Source: Gongronella butleri (Eukaryota > Mucoromycota > Mucoromycetes > Mucorales > Cunninghamellaceae). From it: a stretch of 64,000 bases of DNA. Shown one piece after another: positions 21,636-33,768 of the stretch (position 1 is the stretch's first letter; every line of letters begins with the position of its first letter). Both the position numbers and the translations under genes were made by a program. The stretch covers positions 207,043 through 271,042 of the forward strand of contig JAIWZP010000041.1 of NCBI GenBank assembly GCA_025201375.1. Direction: 5' to 3'. The notes beneath the pieces were generated by a model. That model was not told where the DNA came from, searched no databases, and saw nothing but the letters and a program-made list of their open reading frames with translations.

Positions 21636-23864
21636 TCAGGCACCAGCAAAAAAGTCATCTCGCAAGAATGCTGTCAATGGCCTGCTCATGATGGATGGCA
21701 GCGTTGGAGGCCCATTGGGGCCCAAAGACGGTGTGGATGGCTGTTGTGGCGGTGGTGGTGGGATCCATTGCGTATTTGTAGGCGCCGATGCGACATTTGG
21801 TGGTGGTCGTGGCACATGAGGCGGCGCGGGCGCGTGGTGCTGGTCTTTGAGACGCTTGGAAGGTGACGGCACGGAGCCGGCGTGCATTTGTGCGTGTGTT
21901 GGTGGTGGCGGCGCCGCCGTTTGGACCGTTGACGCGGCATTGAGCGCGTGCATCCCATTCGTGGACGCCGGTAATGGTGTTCTGGATTCCACAAACGCAG
22001 GCTTGCGCTTCTGCAAGGGAAAAAAAAATGGTGTCAGCCCATGCACGTCAGCAAACAACAAGGCATTTTACTTTGTCATTCGCGGCCAAATCAGAGTAAA
22101 TCATATATGTGATGTATGCATGCATTGCATTTCGCTTGATCTTTGGGTTTTGTTTCTATGCGGCCAACAACGTGTGAGTGCTTCATCTAAAAAAAAAAAA
22201 GAGAGTGATCTTACCATGGAGTGGTATTGGTACGAAAACTTGTTCTTCTCGTTCTAAAAACGAAAAAAAAACATGAGACGCTCATGCCCTTTTTTTCTTC
22301 TTCTTTGCTTTTGGGCGTAATTAGCCCCGGTCCAGGTGCGCAATGCTTTTGCCCTTTGGCTTTCTTTTTTTTTCTTTTTCTTTTTCTTTTTTTTGTTATT
22401 TTACCTGTTGTACTGGAGGGGTAATCAATGGTGTGTGTGTAGATGTGGTGATGTTTGTGGCCGGATAGTCGCCAGGGACATCCGACGAGGACGGGGCGGC
22501 GGCAGATGGCGGTGGTGGCCTGCTGCTGTCATCGTCGTCCCGGAATTTCCTTTTATGGCTTTGGCCTAATGGGACGTTTTTGAGAAAAAGGTTGAGTATT
22601 GGGTAATTTATCATCTGGGCCTCCTTTTTTTTTTTTTTTTTTTCTGTGCACTCACGCATTTGCTGGTCATCGTCATGAATGGCCCGGGCTGCCTCTGCCA
22701 ATAATAGGATGGGATCGGATCTAGGCTGCCGCCAAGATGTCGCCGCGGATGCTTTGCTTGGTTCTATTGAAAGATGGAAGCAATTGCACAATGATGAGAC
22801 GAATTGGCCGGGTAAAATGGAGCCGTTTTGCACAATGTAGCACCTTTTTCGTTTTTTTTTTTTTTTTGTTGCTTTTTTCTTTTTTCTTCTCATTTTTTTT
22901 TTTTTTTTTTTTTTACCATGATATGCACTTGTCAGGGTCATGGGCTTCTTTGTAGTGGATGGTTTGCGCTGTTGGCCGGGACGGGCCGCCTAAAATAGGA
23001 CATTTGGTTGGAAAAAAGGAAGACTTCATGTGTTGCACTTACCATAGAGGGATCGGATGATGCTGTCGCTTTGGCTTCGCCTACCCGGTCCCCAAAAAAA
23101 TAAAATAAAAGAGAGTGAGCATGATGACACACACATACACGCACAAAAGCAATGGCGGCGTGCAATTGATGCAAAAAAAAACACACACACACATACACAA
23201 AAAAAAATTAAAAAAAGGGCATTGGCCCGTTTGGCTCGCACTTTTCACACCCCTCAGGCTTGGCTCTTTTTACCTAATAATTGGCGGATCGACATATGAC
23301 GGCTGGATGAGGGATCATTGTTCTGACTTGCGGGGCTGGGTGTGGTTGTGGTCGTACACACACTTTCGTCTCGGCCCAGATGACTGCTGGTGCTACTTTC
23401 ACTGCCTGAACTACCTGAGCTGCTGCTCGTGCTGCTGCTTGAGATGCTCGAGATGCTATTGCTGTGATGTGCATCGACAATGCGGTCATCGTCCTTTATC
23501 TAAAAAAGGTACATGAAAAATGTAAGGTTAGATGTGTGCAGGGAGGGGCCTCGAGGACAAGGAAAAAAAAAGCAAGGAGGGGGGGGAGCAGGCAAGGGAG
23601 AGGCGACAGCTCATCTCAATTTCATCCTTTCACCCACACATACGCACGCACGCACATTTTCTCTTTTGCAACACCATGAAAATGCCACCCAATTCCTTTC
23701 AATTCGTTCCACTTGACTCTAATTGCCACCCCAATGCCCATGCTAAATGACAAACAACACCCTCCAGCACCTTTGGCACAAACCCTGGCGCCTACTGTTT
23801 CTGTCTGTCTATTTCGGCCCATTTTTTTCTGCTTTTTTTTCTTTTTCTTTTTCTTTTTTCTTTT

Positions 23865-23899
<35 letters not shown>

Positions 23900-24155
23900 G
23901 GATAGAATAAGGAATGAGGTCGTTCATGTCTTTTCGTTTGTCGTGGTTGGCCAGGGCAATGAGGATGCATCCGGCCTCGGCATCGACCTTGTCGAGGGAG
24001 TCGAGCAATGCACGTTCTCGTGTGGAAGACGAGCGCGGCTGCAATGCGGGAGGATGGCCGTGTTGCAAGAGACTCGCCATGAATGACGACGATCGATGGC
24101 GCTCGACGCATGGCTCAGAAAAGGGTGCATTGTATTGGACGGAGACGGACGTCAT
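21636..24155 (-). CDS. Unrecognised eight-exon low-complexity protein, possibly nuclear
   Basis: Eight exons (24155-23898, 23499-23274, 23080-23043, 22989-22917, 22763-22656, 22565-22405, 22253-22215, 22010-21636) close in phase to 425 aa. The opening MTSVSVQYNAPF leads to an ordered-looking helix with LDKVDAEAGCILIALANHDKRK (about 60-80). Next come a Ser/Thr-rich stretch, MSIRQLLG (about 155), LLLAEAARAIHDDDQQM (near 220), a basic SHKRKF patch, a short NKFSYQYHSM segment, and a Pro-rich tail with KRKPAF. Short helical motifs in a disordered, basic, Ser/Pro-rich protein resemble fungal transcriptional regulators, but no DNA-binding domain was recognised. The family is unknown to me. Intron 1 holds a long T run, and intron 2 a CA repeat. 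It is divergent from ESS2. Confidence 0.6.
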
Positions 24156-24913
24156 TGTCACAAAAATAGACAAAAAAAGAGGTACAAGGGGCAAGATGGA
24201 GAAACACGTCAAAAAAAAGAAAAAAGGCAAGGCTTGTGAGGGAATAAACAAGAAGAGCTTGTTGAAAAAGACGAGCAAAACAAAGAGAAAAAGTTGCAAG
24301 AAAAAAAAAAGTGGGGAGGGGGAGGGGGAGGGAAGGAAGGAAGAAGGGTTATTAGAAAAGGGGAAGAAAAAGAGGAGGGAAAAGGGAATGAACTCAAAAA
24401 AAAAAAAACGAAAAAATTAAGGTTTGAATCAGTCAATGGAAGGCAATAATGGTGACACAAGGCAAAGCGGGTGCTGTTCCTTTTCCAGCAATCAGTTCGC
24501 TCTGCAGGCCTAAAATGAAAAAAAACAGGAGCCAAGGTTCATCCACACCCACCATCTGGACTATGTCGGGTGGATCGTCAGGGCCACGCTCATGAACAAC
24601 AATGCAATTGGTCTCTAAAAAAAATAGGAGCACCCGCATGTTTTTGTTGCTTCTGGCATGACATTTCTCGCCTTTTTTATTTCTTTTTCTTTCTTTTTGT
24701 GCCACTGGGGCAAAAAGATCGACCATTTCAAAGGCGAGCAATGTGTTTGAACTCTGGAAAGGAGTTCCAGGGAGGGGCAGGGGCCAATCAGCATGGCGCG
24801 TGGCTGCCCATTTGAAAACAAAAAAAAAAAGGCCCACGGCCGGAATGAAACCTTGATTTTTTTTTCATGCGCTCCGCCCTTGCCCTCGCTTTTCTCTTCC
24901 TCTTTTGTGCACT
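24156..24913. other. Divergent intergenic region upstream of ESS2, possible small gene
   Basis: Region between two divergent gene starts. On the minus strand, 24815-24433 contains frames with a protein-like ending (HERGPDDPPDIVQ, then LQSELIAGKGTAPALPCV and a stop at 24433). An exon may begin after a TTTTTTTTAG acceptor near 24617. No start and no family could be fixed, so it is recorded only as possible coding sequence. Confidence 0.3.
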
Positions 24914-26582
24914 ATGAACGCCGTGGTCCTGGACGAAGACACCTATACAGAGGCCCTCAGTCACATTATTCAGCGCGACTTTTACCCAAAACTCGCCAAA
25001 ATGAAGGCCGAGGCCGCCTATCACGAGGCGCGCCTCGCTGGCGACCGACAACAGGTCAAACGCATCACCGACCTGCTCATCCAGCTTCACAAAGGTAAAG
25101 CCAAAGGCGTCGAAAAGGCATAAAAACCCCACTGACCACTTGGTTTTTGTTTTCGTTTTTGGTTTTTGCGCCTTGTAGGCCAACAAGATGTCGAACACGA
25201 CGGTGTGCAGAATTTCTATAATGTAGACGAAACCGACCTTGCCAAGCGCGTAAATTTGCAGCTGTCGCTCGATCAATTTCAAACGGTGTATACGAGGTAA
25301 AACAAAAAAAAAGCAAAAAAGTGAGCGAAAAAGAGGAAAAAGTGCTGTAATTGACGCGATTTCACGCTAGTGAGGACAATGCATCGTTTGACGACCTGTT
25401 GGCAAAGACCAATGCCAAGCGCAAGGATGCGTATCGATGGTATTACGACAAAAATGCGGACCAGCTGCGAATTGAGGACATGCAGGCGCCGAACCTGCTC
25501 ATGTACTACCCGCAGGGCACCTCAAGGTCCCTGCTGGAGGACAAGGACAGTGGAGCGGCATCGCGCCAGGCGCCAAAGGCCATTAGCCATGCAAATACCA
25601 GCTTTGAACCACCCATTGTATCTACATCCTCGACTGCGCCAGCCATCCACCCAATCACCATGCAAGACCCCGTCACAAAGAACATTCGCGGCTACGGGAT
25701 GGTCGAGTCCACGCCATTGATCGATCCGGGCGCCATGGACGAGCCATTGATGACATGGGGCGACATTGAGGGCACGCCCATCCAAATTCGAGGCAACGAC
25801 ACTCCCGCAACAGGTACGTAAGCAAGCTCGTGCACCTGTGAATCATAAATATCTCGTCCCCCAATCGCTCATCTTGGCTTTTCCTCCCTTTATTTTATTT
25901 TTTATTTTTCTCTCTTTTTTTTTAATCAAGGGCGCCAATTCTCTCTCCCAAAAGAATCTGCACGCGAACGACTAGGGATGCAGCTGTCGGAACAAGCATC
26001 CAAAGCGTACCGGAAGCGCACGAGTGAGCGAATCGTGCGTGGCACGCCGAGAGTTGGGTAAAAATCGCACAATATCCACGTTGCACAAGCCATGTCTGGC
26101 GTCATGTGGCTCACTTTTTTTTTTTTTTTTTTTTTGTGATGCACGTTGACATACAAACAATGCAGATCTGGCTTGTTCTCGCCTGCAGCTCAGCATCTCT
26201 TACGGAAAAGCACGCCTCAAACACGGAGCTTTGATTCGGCGTTGCGATCGTCATATGCAGGTCAAGCGTCGTCCTCGTCAAAACGTAAGCAATGACTTTT
26301 TTTTTTTTTTTTTCTTGCGCGCTCGCTTTTCGCGCGTGTGGGTGTGGACTTGCCTTTCTGGGCATCGTTGCACAGTGGCAATTGCAAGTTTTTTTTTTTT
26401 TTTTTTTGGCTCACTCCTTTTTTTTTCTTTCTTTGTTGTTGTTGATAGGTCCCGTGACGCCACACACCACAAGGACACCTCTGTTTCAAGCCGCGGCGAG
26501 CAGCGGCCGCATGGGGTCACGCTTCAAGTCCCCCTTTGCTCACACACCTCAACTCAACAAGAAAAATACCCCTCGGCCGTAA
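24914..26582 (+). CDS. ESS2: Ess2/Bis1 (DGCR14) splicing-associated protein
   Basis: Six exons (24914-25094, 25179-25296, 25371-25813, 25931-26057, 26166-26284, 26449-26582) give 373 aa. The family opening is clear: VLDEDTYTEALSHIIQRDFY with PKLAKMKAEAAYHEA. It continues with TNAKRKDAYRWYYDKNADQ, NLLMYYPQG, and TPLIDPGAMDEPLMTWGDIE with GTPIQI. The C-terminus holds TPRVGSGLFSPAAQHLLRK and repeated short Thr-Pro/Ser-Pro segments. ESS2 (DGCR14 in animals, Bis1 in fission yeast) is a nuclear protein found with late spliceosomes. The last two introns contain long T runs. Family assignment rests on this chain of motifs in the right order. Confidence 0.93.
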
Positions 26583-28074
26583 AGCGCCCATTTTTTATCA
26601 TTGCATTGTACAAATTAAACCGCGTCCCCTGTTGAATTTATTACGCGTCACGCGCACGTTCCTTGCAGATAACCTGGGCGGCCATAAAAGGCAACCCAAA
26701 ACGCCAAAGACACGGGCAACGCGCACCACAACCCAAATCTTTTGTTTTGTCTTGCTTTGGCAAATCAAGTGGAGGCTCAGTGCGCCCGGTGTGAGACCAC
26801 AGAGCACACGAAACTGACAAGCGCAATTGGTGCGCGGCACATGGCGGCAATTCCCATCGATGACTACCAGATTCCCAGGTTTTTGTTTTTATTTGTTGCT
26901 TGCCTTGCGATTTTTCAATCGACTAGGCCAATCTCTGTAGACTCAAAGCGCATCAATCAATTGCGGCAGCACGGACATGTCCATGCTGGCTAATCCAGAG
27001 CGTGTACCAGCCTCTCTGCGCGTGATTTCTTTGTTTTATCGCTGAAAATTGCTGTCAAGGACAATTCGGACGCATTGACAGCAGATTTTTGCTCCGCTAC
27101 GTTCCTCATTCATCACATCACGCTCGTGCAGTAATGAGCAAAAGGTTTAGCTATTGGCTAAAACATGGCGAGACCATGCACAATGGCGACTTTTAACATT
27201 CAAATTGTACTCGAAGCACAAATTGCCTTGTGGGGCGCGCAGGTTGGGGTGTAGGGCGCGCAGGTTTTTTGGGATACCTAATGCGTTTGTTTTTCCGGAA
27301 CAAGTGCCAAATTTATGCAATTTTGATGAGACGCGTTATTTCTCAACGACGAAGCGCGTCAGAGATTCCAAATTAAAACCACACAAGAGCAATCATGGGA
27401 GACGCGATATGTGCCGAGGAATCGCGAGGGCGATGGGTTTTTGCTGAGATAGTGCCAAATATACGATGTGGTGAAACTCGTCATTTCTCAACGATGAAGC
27501 GCTTTATCAATGCCATGTCTCCGACATCATGCGAAAGAGAATAGCGAGGCGTATCTGCGAATGTCGATGATCACAAGAATTTATCATGGGGAGATCAACC
27601 AAAGGCGACAAAAAGTCCAAAAAAAAAAGTTTCAAGCGAGACGCTGCCGATTTAAGCACAACAAGTGGACTGCTGTGGCACTGTGCAATGGAGTACGGGG
27701 GATGCCGCTTGCAAGATTAAGGTAATGCCTCTGGAGCCGACGAATGAAGAACAATGGCAATAGAAACGCGTCTTTTTGACATTTTGTCACGTTGGCGTGC
27801 CATGTAACACAAGCAACATCGCGATCTGTTGTTTTGTACTGGAGCGCGCCACCATTGGTGTCCTTTTCCATCACTAATCGAGGCTTCCAGCCGCACAAGC
27901 ATACACGCGCGATAGCAAATCGCGTTATTTTACGCCTCATGCTGCGCAATCACACTTTCAAAAGATCATTAAAGAACATAACGAGGAACGGAGTTCATTT
28001 TTAATTGATGCATGGACGGATAAAAGCAAAGAAAAGGGCTATTATCTATGGGAGATGTCGCTGGGAGATGAGAT
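26583..28074. other. Gene-free region, AT-rich, with a diverged internal duplication
   Basis: No gene recognised. Two related stretches begin with GTGCCAAAT near 27305 and 27453 and share ATTTCTCAACGA(C/T)GAAGCGC. A plus-strand frame before 28075 (SSFLIDAWTDKS) is faintly hAT-like but too short to call. Confidence 0.45.
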
Positions 28075-28734
28075 TTACTCGTCATCCTCCTCGGCATCGT
28101 CACCACCAGCAGCGGCGGCAGCGCGCTTGCGCTTGACACGGCCGGCACGGCCACCACCGTAGGGGGAGGTCAAGGCTGGAGAAAAAAAAAAAAAAAGAGT
28201 GAGATTTGGTGGCTTTTTTCGTTTTTTTTTTGTATTTTTTTTTTTTTTTTTTTTTTTACCAAAGTCAATGTGCTTCTGGGAGTCGAGGCGGACCATGTAG
28301 GAGGGAACGTTGACGATCTGCTTGCCGACACGGATGTGGCGCTGGCGGATGAGGACACGAGCGTGGTGGATGGACTTGGCAAGACCGAGCTTGAAGACCT
28401 GGGTCTGGAGGCGGCGCTCCAAGAAGTCCTCAATCTTGAGGCCAAGGACGTAATCGAGCTTCATGCGGTCCTCGGTCAAGACACCGGTGCGGACGAGACG
28501 GCGAATCAAGGCGTTACCCTCGAAGAGACGGCGGGGGTCCTTGTCGTCAAGAGTGAGGAGCTCACGGGCAGCACGGCGAATCTTGGACAGAGTCAAACCG
28601 ACACGCCAGACCTCCTTCTTGTTCTTGAGACCGAACTCACCAATGAGCTTAAGCTCTTGGTCGAGACGAGCGGCTTCGAAAGGACGCTTAGGGACCTTGT
28701 ACACACGGCTGCGGTTACGGGAAGCACCAGGCAT
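28075..28734 (-). CDS. RPS9: 40S ribosomal protein uS4 (S9)
   Basis: Two exons (28734-28260, 28175-28075) give 191 aa. The protein reads [59 protein letters not shown], and the S4 RNA-binding domain [20 protein letters not shown] with [14 protein letters not shown]. It ends with a lysine/arginine and alanine-rich, acidic-tipped tail. uS4 sits at the mRNA entry of the small subunit and takes part in decoding fidelity. The single intron lies near the end and starts with a long A run and ends with a T run, so its two ends could pair. It is divergent from RPL21, 309 bases away. Confidence 0.97.
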   Translation of the reverse strand: MPGASRNRSRVYKVPKRPFEAARLDQELKLIGEFGLKNKKEVWRVGLTLSKIRRAARELLTLDDKDPRRLFEGNALIRRLVRTGVLTEDRMKLDYVLGLKIEDFLERRLQTQVFKLGLAKSIHHARVLIRQRHIRVGKQIVNVPSYMVRLDSQKHIDFGKKKKKKKNTKKKRKKPPNLTLFFFFSPALTSPYGGGRAGRVKRKRAAAAAGGDDAEEDDE

Positions 28735-29043
28735 GATATAAAATAAAGGGAAAGAGGAAGAAAAAGAGGAAACAAGGCACCAGCCGCCCTTTTTCTGCCC
28801 TTTTGGTGGAAAAAAATTTTGAAGGTCCGGCCTTTCCCAAGCCACCCTGTCCGGATTGAGAAAGGTTTTTTTCTTTATGGCCGCAAAAAAAGCCTTTTCT
28901 CCCCTTTCTTTCTTTTTTCTCCCTCTCTTAGTACGTCGTTTCTTCGGTAAGCCTCGCCATGAACGCACGAAAACCGCGCAAGCTCGCCTTTTTACTAATA
29001 TTATTCGTCATTTTCTTATTTTATGTGTCATTTCGATTAGAAA
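28735..29043. promoter_or_regulatory. Shared divergent promoter of RPS9 and RPL21
   Basis: Only 309 bases separate the start codons of two ribosomal protein genes transcribed away from each other. It holds polypyrimidine tracts on both strands. A likely 5' UTR intron of RPL21 runs from GGTAAGCC at about 28947 to CGATTAG just before AAAATG. Confidence 0.6.
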
Positions 29044-29910
29044 ATGCCCAACTCATTCGGTCGTAAGTCTCATGAGACGTCTTTTTGTTCCTTTTTCCTT
29101 GTCATGGACCCTCCCATTGACCTTGTATTCTCTTTTATCTAGTGCGTGCTCGTACTCGCCACATGTTCTCCCGCAACTTCCGGGAGCACGGCGCCATCCC
29201 CTTGTCCACCTACTTGAAGACCTACAAGGTCGGTGACATTGTCGACATCAAGGCCAACGCCGCCGTCCAAAAGGGTATGCCCCACAAGTTCTACCATGGG
29301 TAAGCCTCTTTTTTTTTTTTTTTTGTCAAAAATTCTCGCCATCCCTCTTTTTGAGCCTCCAATGGCTCTCAATTCCTCCTTTTACGCGCTCCAATATCAT
29401 CCCACTGGATGCAATGCGTTTTCAATGGCTGCCTTCTCGTTCAATTGACATCCCAAATGCTTTGAAATGCTTAAAAATCGATGAACTCACGCATTACCCC
29501 TCTTTTTTTTCGTCCATAGCCGCACCGGTGTCGTCTTCAACGTCACCAAGTCCGCTGTCGGTGTGATCATCTACAAGAAGGTCGGCAACCGCTACATGGA
29601 GAAGCGTGTCAACCTCCGCATTGAGCACGTCAAGCACTCCAAGTGCCGTCAAGAGTTCTTGGACCGTGTCAAGGAGAACGCTCAAAAGAAGAAGGATGCC
29701 AAGGCCGCCAATGGTAAAGATTTCAATCGCTTCATGGAGCCCCAATTGATCGACCGAGTATTGACCACTTTCTTTTTTTTTTTCTTTAAAAAAACAGTCA
29801 AGGTCAACTTGAAGCGCGTCCCCGTCCAGCCCCGTGATGCTCGCCACGTCTCCACTGCTGGCAACGTCCCCCAAACCATCACCGCCATCCCCTACGAAAC
29901 CTTGATCTAA
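29044..29910 (+). CDS. RPL21: 60S ribosomal protein eL21
   Basis: Four exons (29044-29062, 29143-29299, 29520-29713, 29798-29910) give 160 aa, the family length. The sequence runs [80 protein letters not shown] and ends in AIPYETLI. The 19-base first coding exon and the short-exon structure resemble other fungal ribosomal genes. eL21 is a structural protein of the large subunit near the central protuberance. An AATAAA lies about 30 bases after the stop. Codon choice is strongly biased to C-ending codons. Confidence 0.97.
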
Positions 29911-30194
29911 AGATCACGTTTGTTGAACGCACCTGTCGAGAAATAAAGAGGATCTTCCCCCTTTTTTATTTTTTTTTTTTGAGCCCAATTCCTTTTTGTT
30001 TTCATTTGTTCATGCTTGTATCTACAGTAGTCCATCGCCGCGTGATGCGCAGCCGTGTTAATCTTCGGGATCGCCGGGGCAACAGAAACAATTTTATTAA
30101 AAAGGGCATAAAATTGTAAGAAAATAGGGAATCAATGGATGGAAAGGTTAGAAATACAAGCATGGCGGGCAAAGCGTGAAATGGAAGGAAGGAT

Positions 30195-31545
30195 CTACAA
30201 CTTGGTATCTTGTCTTGGGCCCGATGGATCTATCAGAAAAAGAGGAAAATGATGAGTTTTGTCTCTTTTGTCGTTCATTTTTTGCACACTATCATACCTA
30301 GCCAGGATCGCCTGCGATTTTCCTGTTCGACCGTGAGCGGTGGTGGCGGCGGGTGGCCATTGGCCGCGTGGGAAGATGAGCCAAGCGAACCGCGCCTGTC
30401 CATCATCAAATAATGCATTTGCATGCGCATGCCGTGGCAGACCGCGCGCAGACTCTGCATTTCTTCCTGCAAGCGGAATGTTTCGGTCATCAGGGCCATA
30501 TTCTGCTTCAACTCCAGCGACGCGAGCGACGACGATAGCTGGTCAACGTCCGATTGCAATCTTTCGGTTTCTGACAGCACGGCTTGCTGCTGCGTTTCGA
30601 GGGGAAGATCCGGATCGAGAGCAAAATGCGCAGGGAAGAGCACACCCAATTGGCTGACGGTGCGATCGACTTGATGCCGCATTTCGCGCTGCCAGCGGCG
30701 CAGCGATTCGTTTTCTTTGCGTAATTGTCGGATTTCGTCCTGCATCGTTTCATCCTTGCGCTGCTGCTTGCTGAAGAAGCCTTCCATCTTTTTGTACAGA
30801 CAAGTGTCCTCGTGTGCCTGCAATTGTGCGCGTTCGCCGGCCCACTCGCAGCCGAAATCGGCCATTTTGCACAAAACGCTCATTTTTGGGCAATTGTCGA
30901 GATGGGCTGCGTGCTCCGAGCGTGCACGCGTTGTGTCGCAGTGTGGGCACGTGAACGTCTCAGATGGGCACCGCTCATGGTGGTCCTCAAGCTCAAACGC
31001 GGGCATCTTGCGCTGGCACATCTTGCACTCTGTTTCGCGGTGTTTGCACGTGCTGACATGGCGCTCTCGGTCCTTTTTCAGCACCAATGCCTCGCACGCC
31101 TCCAACTTGCACGGCTCGTACGCATAATCGCATTCGTGGCTCAGGTGGTACGCCATGTGCTGGCGCTGGCCCTGGTATTCGCACCCGCGCAATTGCCGCG
31201 GGCATGCCACCACGAGCTCGTTCACCATGTTGCTGATAATCTTCACGGCCGGCTGCAAATCGTCCAGATCGATGGCCGAGCGATCCACAGGGCACAATGG
31301 CGACGATTCCGCCGCCTGATAGATGCAGCTGCGGCAAAAAGTATGCCTTATCATGTCCAATGTAGCAAAAAAAAGCAAGCTCGGTCAGTTCCAACCCAAA
31401 GGCAACGCATGTCGAAAACCTACCCGCACAACGCAAAAACAGGGTCGACAAAGGGAAATTGACAAATACAGCACACCAAATTGCTGTTTACATTGTCAAC
31501 ATAGGACAAGGACCGCAAGTCCAAGGTGCCGTCGTCGTCAGACAT
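30195..31545 (-). CDS. RING/TRAF-type zinc-finger protein 1 of 6 (with coiled coil)
   Basis: Three exons (31545-31424, 31346-30298, 30229-30195) give 401 aa. An N-terminal RING (CCICQFPF, CGHTFCRSC, CPVD; about 27-70) is followed by TRAF-type zinc fingers built from C-x6-C-x11-H-x3-C units up to about residue 220. Then comes a long coiled coil (KDETMQDEIRQLRKENESLR; later ETERLQSDVDQLSSS). There is no MATH domain in view. The layout suggests an E3 ubiquitin ligase that oligomerises through the coil; substrate unknown. It is the only member of the array with a clear coiled coil and a third exon. The intron inside the RING is at the same site and phase as in the other five. Confidence 0.88.
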
Positions 31546-33768
31546 AATGAAAAAGTTGAATGAAAAAAAAAGATAAAAAATCAAAAGGAAGAGAATGCTG
31601 GGGCCGCTTGATCACATGCCAGCATTTTTGTCATTGCCAAAATGATAAGGTTTCGGCGTTTAAATCGACTGGGTCAGCAAAACGACGCGCTTCCTCCCAC
31701 CCATTGCCCTCAATTGCCCTCAATTGCCCTGCTAGAGACCAATTGGAGCAAAAGGTGTGTGCACCATGGCCATGGTCAGCCTCACCGAGACGAACGCGTA
31801 CATTATTTTTCAAAAATCGCATTTTTACCGCGTAAAAGGCCATCGTCTTCACTGTATTCATTCGCTGGAACACCTCAGTGACGTCGTTGTCAATCTCCAC
31901 ACGATTTAAAAAGATCGCTTTCACGATTTTCCATCCAAAAGCGACCAAAACACCATTTAAATACCGTATTACAGCGATTAAAAGGGCATGCCTGCTCTTT
32001 GACGTATCCAACGAACCTAAAACGTTGGGTGGCATTTTCTTTGCATCGAATCCACATTTTACAGTCAGAGTCATTAATGTCAACTGTGAATTTATCCCGA
32101 CAAATGACCAAATGATCATAAACAAGGATTTATCAATTTTCGACAGCAGCAGTTCTAATATTCGCTTTTATTGTACATGATGTAACTAAACAGGGCTCAA
32201 TTCATATCAAGTACCTGCATTCGATGGTCATCAACTCGTACAAAATTGAGCTACATATGTATCAAAGGGCCAAAGCATATATCAATTCGGGATTCCTGGC
32301 GATAGTGTACTTCAGTCTCTATCAAAATTAAATCATTCGTCAATCATGGAGCTGGAATGCCTTACAAAAATGTTCAATTTCAAAGGTCGCTTTATGGAGA
32401 GATGCGATCAAAAACTGCACTTTTTTTAAAATAAATGTGCACGACAATGGAATGGTTTGATACAACATGCGTTGAAAACAAGATGATAGGAGTCAAATTT
32501 GCACGTCTATTGTTCTGTGCAAAAAAAAAATGGCTTTAAAGAATCGTTTTCTTCAAGTTGTATAAAAATATTCCGGGAAAATCAATATTCGCTTATTAGG
32601 CACGAGCGAGGTTCGCTATAGTACCTCGGAAAGCTTCACCACGCGAAACTTCAGCGTAGAAATATTGAATGGGACTTGAATTTTACCGTTCTCAAGGCCA
32701 TTGACGCGCCCCACACGCAATATCGGGAACCAGCCATTTTGAGTCGCAAAACGAAAATTGAAAAATGGGTCTCCAGAATTTCGCCAAACTCATGCACCAG
32801 GGAAAGGGCATGGAGAAACAACCGAAAATGGCAAAAAAGAGTGAGATCGACTTGCTGGTTGACGAGCAATTCGTGATTTTAGATTAAATTTCAAGCGCGA
32901 ATTGCACGGGAAAAGCGCGTCCATAGAGCCGTGCCGACGCGTCCACTAGTAAGAGAGACCCCAGGAGCATGGTTGTGATTAGGAACGGGCACGTGTAACT
33001 CGAAGATTGACGCGGTTTATCACGCGTCGAAAATTATATATAATTTTGAAATCGTGTCAAAGATGTCAAACATTTGCATTTTGCACTGATCGTCAGTATC
33101 CACGTACGCAGCGAGCCAAGCACTTTCTGATGTTGCGTGTTTCATCAGGATACATGCACTTTTCGTTGAGCTGTCCTTGAGTCGAAAATAATACCCAAAA
33201 CACATTTCACGTCGAAACTAGCCAATGAGGACCTGGATTTTACTTGATATTCGTCTGTGAACGCGCTCTGTTTATGATGTGATTACATGGCGTGGCAATC
33301 TGAAGTCTAAATTTTGCATTTTTCAAATCGACGACAATACCCCTTGGAAAATTCGTCGTGGCGAGCGATTCAGTGCCCACAGATCTCCGAGAATGGGCTC
33401 ATTTAAACGCCAAAACTTGCTATTCTTTACTCAATCTGCTACGTATTTTTTTCTACAGTACTTTGCAACTCATTGAAGAAATGGATCAAAATCTAAAAAC
33501 AAGCTCAAATTGTCGCTTTCTAGGCAGCATCGTAATCGACCTCCAGATTTGTTACGCTACGTACGCCTGTGTGCAACAAAAATACAATTGGTCCCCCAAG
33601 ACGATTCACATGCTAATTGGCCTAATCGTGCCCCATAGACGGCACCATCGTTCCTTCTCCTCCCCAATTCCGTTCTACAGCATTGCATTGTAGAATAAAT
33701 TCACGTATAATGGGCGCATTGGCCATCAATGGCCGAAAAGTGTGCGATGAGTATAAAACAGTGTTTTC
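31546..33768. other. Gene-free region with a dispersed repeat fragment
   Basis: AT-rich sequence between array members 1 and 2. About 32630-32920 (minus strand) is related to 51450-51720 (plus strand). A 164-codon minus-strand frame at 31631-32125 lacks an ATG start and family motifs and was not called. A short CCCTCAATTG tandem lies near 31700. Confidence 0.5.
32630..32920 (-). repeat. Dispersed degenerate repeat, copy 1
   Basis: The reverse complement matches plus-strand 51450-51720. Shared words include AGTTTGGCG(A/C)AATTC, GGAGACC and TTTTTCAATTTT, in the same order with the same spacing. Identity by eye is about 65-70 per cent, so the copies are old. Confidence 0.6.

Noticed and set aside
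27890..28075. Possible hAT transposase fragment (SSFLIDAWTDKS)
   Set aside because: Only about a dozen residues resemble the hAT DxWT region, and the frame runs straight into the 3' end of RPS9.
31631..32125. 164-codon minus-strand frame between R/T genes 1 and 2
   Set aside because: It has no ATG at its start, no splice context and no recognised motif; it is probably chance in sequence of even composition.
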